Below, piece by piece: positions 1-8,301 of a stretch of 64,000 bases of DNA (positions within the stretch are counted from its first letter, which is position 1; each line of letters starts with the position of its first letter). The stretch lies in NCBI GenBank assembly GCA_965220045.1, contig OZ244803.1, positions 3,224,001 to 3,288,000 of the forward strand, in the 5' to 3' direction. The stretch comes from VXOZ01 sp965220045 (lineage in GTDB: Bacteria; Chloroflexota; UBA11872; VXOZ01). The notes under the pieces were generated by a model. It saw only the letters and a list, made by a program, of their open reading frames with translations, was not told the DNA's origin and did no database searches. Position numbers and translations under genes: made by a program.

Positions 1-558
1 TTTTGCGCCGTCCTGCGCCAGAGGGGGATACCGGCGCGCAGTCGCTGGGGATTCGCCACCTATCTTGACACGACGCACTATCAAAACCACTGTCTCTGCG
101 AATACTGGAGCGCCAAAGAGGGCCGCTGGGTGTTGGAGGACCCCGACCTCCAGCGGCACGATGTATTGCCGGACCAGTTCATTACAGCGGGTCGTGCCTG
201 GCAGATGTGCCGTGAGGATCCAAACAACGGCGCCCTTTTCGGTATTGGCCGTCATCCGCGTGGGCAAGGGTTAGCCAAAGTCCGTGGCATGCTGGTAAGC
301 GACTTCGCGGCGCTCAATGGCTTCGAGATGCTTTCCGATGACTGGTGGGGGATGCACTTGAAGAACAACAAGGATGTGACGAAAGCCGATACTGCTTTAC
401 TTGACCGCACAGCTGCTTTGGCATTGACGGATTCCGCCTTCGAAGATCGACGACTACTATTTGGGAGTAGCGCAGAGCTACGCGTGCCGGACTTTGTCGA
501 AACACACGCCCCGTTCGGTAACCGGCATGTTAGCATTGAGTGGCGAAACGAAGCCTGA
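1..558 (+). CDS. Transglutaminase-like domain protein, 5' end outside window
   Basis: The frame is open from base 1 to a TGA at 556-558, so only the C-terminal 185 residues are present. The first residues (RQRGIPARSRWGFATYL, then NHCLCEYWSAKEGRWVLEDPD) match the second half of bacterial transglutaminase-like cores. There, a His just before the C/W-E-Y-W strand and an Asp in the following V-x-x-DP strand complete a Cys-His-Asp triad; the Cys would lie upstream of the window. Such proteins are peptidases or amide-bond enzymes of mostly unknown substrate. The remaining ~120 residues form an extension with DDWWG and DRTAAL blocks that I cannot assign to a separate domain. The function is inferred only from the core motif. 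Confidence 0.72.
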   Translation, partial: FCAVLRQRGIPARSRWGFATYLDTTHYQNHCLCEYWSAKEGRWVLEDPDLQRHDVLPDQFITAGRAWQMCREDPNNGALFGIGRHPRGQGLAKVRGMLVSDFAALNGFEMLSDDWWGMHLKNNKDVTKADTALLDRTAALALTDSAFEDRRLLFGSSAELRVPDFVETHAPFGNRHVSIEWRNEA

Positions 559-739
559 ACGGGTCTTATTCGTTCAAACGATTGGAATCTGCAAGCGTTC
601 GCAACCGCCTACATCGGGTCATGGCGTCGCCCATAGCGGCGCACCTAGTCATTTCTTGTAGCCTCACGGCGTGCACTCCCCCACAAAGGAACCGGACCTC
701 CTCTCGAATGAGCCTCCCAAACCACAGGAGTATGCCACC

Positions 740-1882
740 ATGAAGATCACGTCAGTCGAGACCTTTGCCGCGCCGATCGCATCGCGCGACGTGCTTATCG
801 TGAAAATCAATACCTCCGAGGGTATCAGCGGTATCGGCGAGGCGTATCCGGTGGGGCCGAACCGGGCGGTGGCGGCCGCAATCGACGACTTTGCTGATTG
901 GATCGTGGGCAAAGACCCGCGCGACATCAACGCCATCTGGTACCACATGTACGTGCACTCGCGCTTTCCCGGCGGCTCTGTGATAAACGCTGCCATTAGT
1001 GGCATCGACCACGCACTGTGGGACATCAGCGGCAAGGCGGCGGGGCAGCCGGTGTACCGCATGCTCGGCGGCAAGTGCCGCGACCGCATTCGCGTCTACC
1101 AGGGTTGCGGCGGGGCCACGCCGGAAGACTGCGCGAAAAACGCAAAGTCGCTCGTGGCGAAGTACGGCTACACCGCGCTCAAGATGGCGCCGCATCCGCC
1201 CAACGCCAGCCAGATGTCGTGGAACTCAGTGGTAGCCGCGGCCGGCGAGCGCATCGCCGCGGTGCGGGAGGCCGTGGGGCCGGACGTGGACATCGGGCTT
1301 GATCCCCATGCGAAGATCTTTGAGCCGGCCCGCGCCTTGGAGATGGCGGCAGCGGTGGCGCCCTCGCAGCCGTTCTTCTTCGAGGAGCCGCTGCGGCCGG
1401 AGAATATCGATGCCCTGGCGTGGTTCGCGCAGAAGTCGCCGGTTCCCGTCGCCACCGGCGAGATGCTCTATATGTCGTTCGGCTTTCGGGAATTGCTGGA
1501 GAAGCAGGCGGCGACCATCATCCAGCCTGACATCTGCGTGTGCGGCGGCCTGACCGAGATGCGCAAGATCGCGGCGTTGGCGGAGGCGCACTATGTGAAG
1601 GTCGCGCCGCATAACCCGCTGGGGCCCGTGGCGACTGCCGTAAACGTGCATTTTGCCGCCGCGACCCACAACTTCATCATCCTGGAATACCACGCCGACG
1701 ATGAGTCGCCGCGCAAGGACATTCTGGATGAGCCGGTCAAGCTGCGGGACGGGTATCTGGAGATACCGGAAAAGCCCGGCTGGGGCATCGAATTGAACGA
1801 GGACTACGTGCGCGGCCAGCCAATTCGCTCCTGGCACCGGCCGTTCGACGTGAATCCCGACGGTTCAGCGGCGTTTATCTAG
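740..1882 (+). CDS. Mandelate racemase/muconate lactonizing-type enzyme, galactonate dehydratase-like
   Basis: A 380-residue enolase-superfamily protein, the usual length. The N-terminal capping domain (MKITSVETF) is followed by a TIM barrel. Visible barrel-end residues are LKMAPHPP (candidate base region), GLDPHAK (metal Asp plus a D-x-H like galactonate dehydratase), FFFEEPL and ATGEML (metal Glu residues) and VAPHNPLGP (catalytic His). The combination of D-x-H and APHxPLGP points to the GalD-type acid-sugar dehydratases, which remove water from an aldonate. I chose ATG 740 because ACAGGAG lies 9 bases upstream; an in-frame ATG at 671 would add 23 atypical residues. The exact sugar acid is not readable from sequence. 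Confidence 0.85.
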   Translation: MKITSVETFAAPIASRDVLIVKINTSEGISGIGEAYPVGPNRAVAAAIDDFADWIVGKDPRDINAIWYHMYVHSRFPGGSVINAAISGIDHALWDISGKAAGQPVYRMLGGKCRDRIRVYQGCGGATPEDCAKNAKSLVAKYGYTALKMAPHPPNASQMSWNSVVAAAGERIAAVREAVGPDVDIGLDPHAKIFEPARALEMAAAVAPSQPFFFEEPLRPENIDALAWFAQKSPVPVATGEMLYMSFGFRELLEKQAATIIQPDICVCGGLTEMRKIAALAEAHYVKVAPHNPLGPVATAVNVHFAAATHNFIILEYHADDESPRKDILDEPVKLRDGYLEIPEKPGWGIELNEDYVRGQPIRSWHRPFDVNPDGSAAFI

Positions 1883-1941
1883 ACTGAATGGCACAAACGA
1901 GAGCAAGCTCGAGCTTGTATGCCGATAGTGAGGAAATCGCT

Positions 1942-2235
1942 TTAACGCGGGGTAGCGGTGTGGGCAAGGAGAGATGGATGTTTCGCAAGCCAGTCATTCA
2001 GAGCGGCCCTCACCCCTTCTTCCGGTAGAGCACTATCACCGTACAAGGAGACGAGATTACACGCTCGTGCCCAAAGTTCGGCATCATGGGACTGGCGTGG
2101 CTGTTTGGCAAAGTACGCAGTCTTCGACAGGAGCCACGTGGATAGCTCCTGTATAGAGAGCGCCTCATCGAGGTAGTGCTGCACTCTATCGCTTACAGAC
2201 TCAGGCGAATCTGACTTCATGCCTTCTACTCGCAT
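1942..2235 (-). CDS. Small hypothetical protein
   Basis: A 97-residue acidic, helical protein (VSDRVQHYLDEALSIQELSTWLL) with no signal peptide or membrane segment. An AGGAT motif sits about six bases before the ATG. It lies 35 bases downstream of the SDR gene on the same strand, so it may be co-transcribed. The pattern of a short 'S-I-x-E-L-x-x-W-L' helix pair resembles small uncharacterised proteins found widely in environmental bacteria, but I do not recognise a named family. A second in-frame ATG at 2220 would start at MKSDSPES. Real coding is likely but not certain. Confidence 0.5.
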   Translation of the reverse strand: MRVEGMKSDSPESVSDRVQHYLDEALSIQELSTWLLSKTAYFAKQPRQSHDAELWARACNLVSLYGDSALPEEGVRAALNDWLAKHPSLLAHTATPR

Positions 2236-2270
2236 GGATGATCCTACGTTTTAGGACGGTGAAACCAGTC

Positions 2271-3020
2271 CTAGTACGTCGCCCGGCCGCCGCTGATGTC
2301 GAATACGGCTCCCGTGCTGAACGAGCATTCCGCCGACGCCAGCCACGCCACCAGCGCCGCTACCTCGCTGATCTCGCCGCTGCGCTTCATGGGGATGCGC
2401 GCCAGCAGCATGTCCATTTGCGCCGCCGTGGTCTGCTCCCAGATGGGTGTGCGCACCACCGCGGGCGTGAGGCAGTTCACGCGGATGCCGGTCTCGGCCA
2501 GTTCTTTGCCCAGTGACTTCGTCAGGCCGATGACGGCGGCTTTGGTAGCGGAATAGGGCACCATGTTGGGGTTGCCCTCTTTGCCAGCGATGGACGCCAT
2601 ATTCACGATGCGGCCGTACCCGCGGGCGAGCATGTAGGGAATGGCCTGCTGGCAGAAGAGGTACGTGCCGCGCAGGTTCACCGCGTAGACGCGGTCCAAC
2701 TCGCTCACCGGCAGTTCCCAGAGCGGTGCGGTGTTGCCGATGATGCCGGTGTTGTTGACGAGCACGTCGATGCGACCCCAGGCATCCATGGCCTGCGCTA
2801 CGGCGCGCTCAGCGGTATTCTCCTCGGCTGAGTCGCCGGCAACAGCCAGCGCCTCGACGCCTTGCGCCGCGAGGCCCGCCACCGCTTGCTCGGCAACCGC
2901 GCCGTCAATGTCAGTGATGAGCAGCCGCGCCCCCTCGCTCCCCAGCCGCTCCGCAATGCCCAAGCCAATGCCGCTGCCGGCGCCGGTGACGATGGCTACG
3001 TGGTCCTCAAACCGCGGCAA
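2271..3020 (-). CDS. Short-chain dehydrogenase/reductase (SDR)
   Basis: A 249-residue classical SDR oxidoreductase. The Rossmann cofactor motif TGAGSGIG is at residues 12-19, an acidic residue ending strand 2 (ITDID) suggests NAD(H), the structural motif is NNTG near residue 88, the catalytic Ser is in NMASIAG and the active-site pair is YSATK (YxxxK). The C-terminal FDISGG is the usual substrate-loop/last-strand signature (DGG in many members). The start is a TTG at 3020 preceded by a GGAAG ribosome site. Together with the neighbouring enolase-superfamily gene on the other strand it may act in sugar-acid or polyol catabolism; the substrate is not determined. Confidence 0.88.
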   Translation of the reverse strand: MPRFEDHVAIVTGAGSGIGLGIAERLGSEGARLLITDIDGAVAEQAVAGLAAQGVEALAVAGDSAEENTAERAVAQAMDAWGRIDVLVNNTGIIGNTAPLWELPVSELDRVYAVNLRGTYLFCQQAIPYMLARGYGRIVNMASIAGKEGNPNMVPYSATKAAVIGLTKSLGKELAETGIRVNCLTPAVVRTPIWEQTTAAQMDMLLARIPMKRSGEISEVAALVAWLASAECSFSTGAVFDISGGRATY

Positions 3021-3480
3021 TGGAACTTCCTTTCGTTACTGATCTGATCTCACCTCGCAGGAGAGGTCTCGATTGAACGAACCCCCAGCGATCTACTCTG
3101 CGTTCACTATTGTAGCGGAGCAGGCGCGCTGTATCTCGAAGCTTCCCGCCGCTCGCACGCCGATCCGCGCTTGTGGCAGAGGTATCCGCTGGAAAACCGG
3201 ACGCTCTCGCAACGTGGCTGGGCGACTACCATTGAGTGCGGCCATCCGGCTGTACGCAGGGGAAGGAGAGTCAGTCGTGCAGACTCACTTACGTCGTTGG
3301 GGCACGACATGTCGCGCCCTTACTCCCTACCCTTGCGTGTCAGTGACCGAGCTATCGTACCGTCACTCCGGCGAAAGCCGGAGTCCAGGGATGGAGCAGG
3401 ATGAACATTGCAGGAACGAGTGACGAGGTAGACGCGTTTATTGAAGAGGAAGATGGATTCCCGCTTTCGCGGGAATGACG

Positions 3481-3646
3481 GAAAGAAACGCGCTCTAGGC
3501 CTTGTAAAAGCGGACCGGCAACGGATTTTGTGAACGAATTAGTCAACACGTACAGGAAAGACGGAAAGAGACGCGCTCTTGGCCTTGTAAAAGCGGACCG
3601 GCAACAGATTTTGTCAACGAATTAGCCAACACATACAGGAAAGACG
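3481..3646. repeat. 83-bp tandem duplication, two copies
   Basis: The units 3481-3563 and 3564-3646 both begin GAAAGARACGCGCTC and end with ACAGGAAAGACG, differing at only a few positions. No coding sequence is implied. Confidence 0.85.
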
Positions 3647-3836
3647 GACACAGTCTGCACGACGATGACGGCCAAGAGTTACGCGAGAACGACGGACTCA
3701 GTCTGTTTCCGTTCTGATCTGACCTAGACTTTAGTAGCGCGGGGGCTTGTCACCAATGCTGTCGCATTAAGTTTTCGCCTTGGGTTTGCTAGGGCGGCTT
3801 ATGTTGCTAAGGTGATTGAAACTCAGTTCTACTGCC

Positions 3837-3864
3837 GTAGGGGCACGATATATCGTGCCCCTAC
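3837..3864. repeat. 28-bp perfect palindrome, family E copy
   Basis: Half-site GTAGGGGCACGATA is followed directly by its exact reverse complement. Four further intact or near-intact copies occur in this window (25159, 41081, 47052, 52887), all in intergenic DNA. Confidence 0.9.
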
Positions 3865-4140
3865 CCGTTTGACAAACCAAGTGGTGACCACCTAACAATT
3901 GCCTGCGACTTTAATGCGACACTATTGGGGCTTGTCCCCCGCTCTTGGCGGGATCCATCTTGGTGAAGGGAAGAAAATGGATACCGCGACCCTTGGCGGT
4001 GGAGAGCTTTCGCGGGAATGACATGCCAGGCCCCAGCGCACTCTCGCCTGGCTGGCGGACCACGAAGCACCCTGCCATCTGTTGACGAGAGCGAAACCCG
4101 CTTAGTACCATGAAGTAGGTCGCGCTTGCGGCGACCGCCT

Positions 4141-4214
4141 TGGGGAATCGTCTAATGGTAGGACAGTGGATTCTGGATCCATAAGTCCAGGTTCGAATCC
4201 TGGTTCCCCAGCCA
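4141..4214 (+). tRNA. tRNA-Gln (anticodon CTG)
   Basis: The acceptor strands TGGGGAA (4141-4147) and TTCCCCA (4204-4210) pair. A D arm (GTCTAATGGTAGGAC), an anticodon stem GTGGA/TCCAT around the loop TTCTGGA (anticodon CTG) and a T arm with GGTTCGAATCC follow. The discriminator is G and CCA is encoded (4212-4214). The UGGGGU/A-type acceptor is typical of tRNA-Gln. Confidence 0.95.
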
Positions 4215-4219
4215 GTTTC

Positions 4220-4250
4220 AAGCCCCTTTCGTATTTTGCGGAAGGGGCTT
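4220..4250 (+). terminator. Hairpin terminator after tRNA-Gln
   Basis: The inverted repeat AAGCCCCTTTCG / CGGAAGGGGCTT is separated by a short loop and begins six bases after the tRNA CCA. The T tract is weak (CTTTACATTG), but position and stem strength fit an intrinsic terminator. Confidence 0.7.
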
Positions 4251-4302
4251 TACATTGTTACCCAAGTTCGTGCGGTAAAGGCTGCCATCAAGGAGTCTAG
4301 GA

Positions 4303-4557
4303 ATGAAAGATAGCGCTCGGTATGCCAAGATCGTCGAGTGGTCTGAGAAAGACCAATGTTACGTAGGGAGCGCGCCGGGCTTGATATTTGGTGGGTGTCA
4401 TGGCGACGACGAAAGGCAAGTGTTCGCAGAGCTTTGCCAGATCGTTGACGAGGTCATCCACCTCTATCGAGCTGACGGAAAGCCGCTACCGCCAGCCACC
4501 GCCGGGTGCGACATTGCAAACAGGTTGGAAACAATCGTTGAAACGGCCAGCCGATAG
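4303..4557 (+). CDS. HicB-like (partial RNase H fold) protein, no HicA partner
   Basis: An 84-residue protein with the HicB N-terminal pattern: YAKIVEWSEKDQCYVGSAPGL followed by a glycine-rich turn and a helix (ERQVFAELCQIVDEVIHLY). In HicAB modules HicB is the antitoxin that blocks the HicA RNase and carries a C-terminal DNA-binding domain. Here no HTH or ribbon-helix-helix follows, and no HicA-like frame is adjacent. It may be an orphan regulator or a remnant of a module. The start ATG has AAGGAG eight bases upstream. A family assignment is reasonable; the role is not established. Confidence 0.7.
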   Translation: MKDSARYAKIVEWSEKDQCYVGSAPGLIFGGCHGDDERQVFAELCQIVDEVIHLYRADGKPLPPATAGCDIANRLETIVETASR

Positions 4558-4658
4558 CGCTTCCATCCCTGTGCATGTGTACCGCTTCCACCTTTTCCCA
4601 GTCCTAGCCACCTCTTCTAATCGATAGTCTCGCTCTATCTAGTGCACGGGAATACCTA

Positions 4659-5381
4659 CTACCCTCTCGCAATGTCCGTCGGCAGCAGCGGCACGGTGGT
4701 CGTGCGGCCCCAGACGCGCACCTGGCGGAAGCCTTCCGCGTACGGCGTGCCGACTTGCAGGCCGCGGTACTTCGCCACCGTGACCATCGAATCGATGTAA
4801 TCGATGTTGTCGTGTTCCATAAGCCAGGCATACTGGCTCTCGTGGCACGCGAGCATCTGGCGCTTGGTCTCGATAGTCTCGCTGATGTCCACCCACATTT
4901 CCGGCAGAAAGTCCACGCCCAATAGTGTATCCATGTGGAAGATGGGCACGAGCTGCGCGGGGTTTGCTTGCTTTGACTCCAGATGGGGTATGGTGGCATC
5001 AAAGCTTGCTTTCAGCACGAGTTCGGCCACCAGGCGGTGGTCGTCCATGTAGTCGTTGGGCGAGTGGGTGATGATGACGTCCGGCTGGGCCTCACGCACG
5101 GCGTCGACCAAACGCGCCAGCGCCTGGTTGGTACTCTGGCGCACGTCGGCGTCGTCGATGTCGAGCCATTGGAAGTCCGCGCCGATCACCCTGGCGCTGT
5201 TGATGGATTCCTGCTTGCGCACCTCTTTCAGTTCCGGCGGCATAATCTCCACGTGACCCAAGCCGCCATTGCACACGTAGCACATGGTTACGTGGTGTCC
5301 CTGCTGTGCATATTTCGCCAACGTGCCCGCGCAGAGCAGCTCGATGTCGTCAGGATGCGCGCCGATTGCCTGCACCCGCAT
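4659..5381 (-). CDS. PIG-L family N-deacetylase
   Basis: A 240-residue zinc-dependent de-N-acetylase of the LmbE/PIG-L/BshB type. The metal motif HPDD is at residues 8-11 (GAHPDDIEL), the third ligand His is in YMDDHRLV near residue 120, and a Rossmann-like alpha/beta fold follows (VTMCYVCNGGLGH). Relatives remove acetyl groups from GlcNAc-type substrates, including GlcNAc-malate (bacillithiol) and mycothiol precursors. GGAG lies seven bases before the ATG. No bacillithiol or mycothiol partner gene is beside it, so the substrate cannot be given. Confidence 0.9.
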   Translation of the reverse strand: MRVQAIGAHPDDIELLCAGTLAKYAQQGHHVTMCYVCNGGLGHVEIMPPELKEVRKQESINSARVIGADFQWLDIDDADVRQSTNQALARLVDAVREAQPDVIITHSPNDYMDDHRLVAELVLKASFDATIPHLESKQANPAQLVPIFHMDTLLGVDFLPEMWVDISETIETKRQMLACHESQYAWLMEHDNIDYIDSMVTVAKYRGLQVGTPYAEGFRQVRVWGRTTTVPLLPTDIARG

Positions 5382-5675
5382 GGTTTCGCTCCTTCTTACA
5401 TTGGGAATGTCGTAGTCGTCTCTACGGTATCATAAGAACTAAGGGCGTTCAGCCCGAGAGGCGCCGGCGCGCGACTGCAGATGGCTGGTTGCGGCGCTGT
5501 TGAGGTCTTGGGCCCTCGTGGCAAGGCGAATAGCCCTCTCATTCCGACCCTCTGACCAAGGAGAGGGGGCAGATTTGGCGCATCTTAGCGGAAAATCGTT
5601 GAGGGGTCTGTCCAGGGCGTGGGCGTTTACTGCCCTTACGTTTGAGAGCACACTGAGTACCCACCGGCTGCGGAG

Positions 5676-6569
5676 ATGATTGATTCGAGCGTTCATGACA
5701 TCCCTGCGCAAGCGCGCGACCTGTGCCGGCCACGCACGATGCGGACGCTGCTGCGTCAGGTGGACTTGCGCCTGAGCCGCAAGCTCGGCCAACACCTGCT
5801 GGCAGATGCCGGCGTGTTGCGGGCTATTATGCGCCACGTGCGGCAGGGAGAACATGGTCAAATCCTGGAGATTGGGCCCGGCCTCGGCAGCCTGACGGTC
5901 TGTCTCGCGGAGGCGGCCGAGCGGGTTGTGACCGTGGAAATCGACGCCCGCATGCTGGCGCTCCTGGACGCCACGCTCGCGTTTTACCCAAATGTAGAAA
6001 CGGTGCACCAGGACGCGGTGGCGTTCGATCCGCAGCCGTACTTTGGCGCGGAACCGTATATGCTGGCGGCCAATCTGCCGTACAGTGTGGCGACGCCGGT
6101 GATCAGGCAACTGGCGGCACATCCGGCGGGACCACAGCGCATGGTGGTGATGCTGCAACGCGAGGTGGCGGAGCGGGTCTGCGCGCAGCCTGGTGAGATG
6201 AGTTATCTTTCCCTACTGGTGCAGACTTACGCGAAACCAGAATTCCTCTTTGGCGTACCGTCCCAGGCGTTCTTTCCGCCGCCGCAGGTGGATTCCGCCG
6301 TCGTGGAGGTGGTCAGGCGCGATGAGCCATATTTTCCCGCGGCAGCCATAGATGACGTGCTGCGCCTGGCGCGCGCGGGCTTTGCCCAACGCCGCAAGCA
6401 GGTGCACAATTCCGTGCGGTCGCTGCTGCGCATAGATGACGGACTCATGTGTGAACTGCTGGCAGAAGCAGGGATTGCCCCGCAATGCCGCCCGCAGGAG
6501 CTCTCGCTCGCCGCCTGGTTCGCTCTGTATCGAGCGGTACAGGCAGACGGCCTGCAGATTGGGGGTTGA
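5676..6569 (+). CDS. ksgA: 16S rRNA (adenine1518/1519-N6)-dimethyltransferase
   Basis: A class I SAM methyltransferase that dimethylates two adenines in helix 45 of 16S rRNA. Visible motifs are SRKLGQHLL (family N-terminal block), EIGPGLGSLT (SAM-binding motif I), VEIDARM (acidic ribose contact), the catalytic NLPY within ANLPYSVATP, and FFPPPQVDSAVV, a conserved KsgA block near the C-terminal domain. The 297-residue length assumes ATG 5676; an internal ATG at 5739 would start at MRTLLRQVDL, nearer the family norm, but neither has a well-spaced ribosome site. A 201-bp repeat array and then pth follow on the same strand. Confidence 0.95.
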   Translation: MIDSSVHDIPAQARDLCRPRTMRTLLRQVDLRLSRKLGQHLLADAGVLRAIMRHVRQGEHGQILEIGPGLGSLTVCLAEAAERVVTVEIDARMLALLDATLAFYPNVETVHQDAVAFDPQPYFGAEPYMLAANLPYSVATPVIRQLAAHPAGPQRMVVMLQREVAERVCAQPGEMSYLSLLVQTYAKPEFLFGVPSQAFFPPPQVDSAVVEVVRRDEPYFPAAAIDDVLRLARAGFAQRRKQVHNSVRSLLRIDDGLMCELLAEAGIAPQCRPQELSLAAWFALYRAVQADGLQIGG

Positions 6570-6601
6570 AAACGCCGAATCTGAGATGATGCTAGCGCGC
6601 G

Positions 6602-7240
6602 TAGGGCAGAGGCGGGGGACAAGACCTGGCGCTACATACGGAGGCCACGCGAATAGGAGACAAAGGGTCTAATCGGACAAGGCGGTTTTTTGAATCGTCA
6701 TTCCCGCGAAAGCGGGAATCCATCCTGGCTCCGTGCGACCACCCTAGACTCCGGCATTTGCCGGAGTGACGGATGCGGCGTCTAGCTCTTGTCATCAAAT
6801 GAACGACGAAGAGCGGGGGACAAGCCCCCGCGCTACATACGGAGGCCACGCGAAAAGGAGACAAAGGGTCTAAACGGACAAGGCGGGGTGTTGAATCGTC
6901 ATTCCCGCGAAAGCGGGAATCCATCTTGGCTCCGTGCGACCACCCTAGACTCCGGCATTTGCCGGAGTGACGAATGCAGCGTCTAGCTCTTGTCATCAAG
7001 TGAACAGCGAAGAGCGGGGGACAAGCCCCCGCGCTACATACGGAGGCCACGCGAATAGGAGACAAAGGGTCAAATCGGACAAGGCGGGGTTTTGGATCGT
7101 CATTCCCGCGAAAGCGGGAATCCATCCTGGCTCCATGCGACCACCCTGGACTCCGGCATTCGCCGGAGTGACGGATGAGGCGTCTGGCTCTTGTCATCAA
7201 GTGAACAGCGAAGAGCGGGGGACAAGCCCCCGCGCTACAC
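6602..7240. repeat. 201-bp tandem repeat array, 3 full copies plus a partial
   Basis: The marker GCTACATACGGAGGCCACGC recurs at 6631, 6832 and 7033, with a truncated fourth occurrence at 7234, exactly 201 bases apart. Each unit contains GCGGGGGACAAGCCCCCGCGC, the TCATTCCCGCGAAAGCGGGAA palindrome, and an ACTCCGGC..GCCGGAGT palindrome. Because 201 is divisible by 3, a minus-strand frame (7287 to 6592) stays open through all copies, but it has no ribosome site and no recognisable protein. After the array, 7243-7335 holds CCCTCTCCC/GGGAGAGGG elements. This fills the ksgA-pth gap. Confidence 0.9.
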
Positions 7241-7377
7241 TCTCCAGTCCCCTCTCCCAGTGGAGACCTTTGCGTAACCCTCGCCATAGCGAGGTAGTTC
7301 CCTCTCCCCGTGGGAGAGGGTTAGGGTGAGGGGAAAACCAGAAACAGGCATTCATAACGGTTCGTCCAGGCATCACT

Positions 7378-8031
7378 ATGTCTCAAGCATCGAAAGAGCC
7401 CACCCGCTGGCTTATCGTCGGGCTGGGCAATCCAGAGATGAAATACGCCGCCAACCGGCATAACGCGGGCTTTCACGTGCTTGACCGCATTGCAGCCAAG
7501 ACCGGCGTCTCGATTACCGACAGGCGCTTTCAGGGTTGGTTCGGCAGAGCGGCGGTGGGGCCGCACGCCATGCTGCTCCTCAAACCGACCACTTTCATGA
7601 ACGCCAGCGGTGAGGCCGTAGCCAAAGCGGCGAACTTCTACAAGATTCCTGCCGGGCAGGTAGCGGTGGTCTACGACGACATTGACCTCGAGTTTGCGCG
7701 GCTGCGTCTCCGCGCGGGGGGTAGCCATGGCGGGCATCGCGGGGTAGAATCGGTGATTGCGGCCTTGGGCACCCGTGACTTTCCGCGCGTGCGCATCGGC
7801 GTGGGACGTCCCCCGGCGGGCGTAGACCCAATTGAGTACGTGCTCAGTGACTTTTCGCCTGAAGAACAACCAGAGATCGAGAAGACGGTAGATCAGGCCG
7901 TGGAAGCTGCGCTAAGCCTGGTTACGGAGGGCTTGGACAAGACGATGACGCGGTTCAACAGCCGTGTGAATGCGGTCGATGTGCCAAATGCTTGCAAGAG
8001 GCCGCAGCCGATTGAGACGCCAAAGGGGTAA
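7378..8031 (+). CDS. pth: Peptidyl-tRNA hydrolase
   Basis: A 217-residue Pth that releases tRNA from prematurely dropped peptidyl-tRNA. The family N-terminus LIVGLGNPEMKYAANRHNAGF contains the catalytic His, KPTTFMNASGE and VVYDDIDL contain the substrate-binding Asn and active-site Asp, and RAGGSHGGHRGVESV and FPRVRIGVGRP follow. The C-terminus after ~190 is slightly longer than in E. coli Pth. The start ATG gives MSQASKEPTRWLIVGLGNP. Its position directly before mfd matches the pth-mfd order found in many bacteria. Confidence 0.97.
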   Translation: MSQASKEPTRWLIVGLGNPEMKYAANRHNAGFHVLDRIAAKTGVSITDRRFQGWFGRAAVGPHAMLLLKPTTFMNASGEAVAKAANFYKIPAGQVAVVYDDIDLEFARLRLRAGGSHGGHRGVESVIAALGTRDFPRVRIGVGRPPAGVDPIEYVLSDFSPEEQPEIEKTVDQAVEAALSLVTEGLDKTMTRFNSRVNAVDVPNACKRPQPIETPKG

Positions 8032-8301
8032 CTCCATCCGTCACTCCGGCGGAAGCCGGAGTCCAGAGTGGCGACGAAGATGGATTCCTGCCCCGGATCG
8101 TGGTGCGGGGCAGGCTTTGCGCCGGAATGACATAATCGATGGCTACCCAGTCGACCAAATGGCAATTTAGGGACGGGAACCTTCAGCGCTTCTTGTGGAT
8201 CTATTCGTGAATGACAGGTATGGATCCTCGCGAGAGGTTGCACCGCAGCAACGTACCCGGTGGGCACGTAGGGGATTTCTCACCTATAGGAATCGTACCC
8301 G

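Larger units (their letters stand above)
3021..4080. repeat. Gene-free repeat-rich gap upstream of tRNA-Gln
   Basis: No convincing gene is present. The gap holds a degenerate copy (3296-3325) and a perfect copy (3837-3864) of the 28-base GTAGGGGCACGATA palindrome, palindromic TCCCGC/GCGGGA and TCCGGC/GCCGGA elements near 3358-3390 and 3453-3480, an 83-base tandem duplication (3481-3646), and a diverged long palindrome around 3985-4025. Short open frames here run through the repeats and have no ribosome sites. Confidence 0.7.

Noticed and set aside
6602..7240. Possible CRISPR array
   Set aside because: Units are 201 bases with near-identical 'spacers'; this is a tandem repeat, and no cas gene is present.
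6592..7287. 231-codon minus-strand repeat frame as a repeat protein
   Set aside because: Made only of intergenic palindromes; open because the period is a multiple of three; no start signal.
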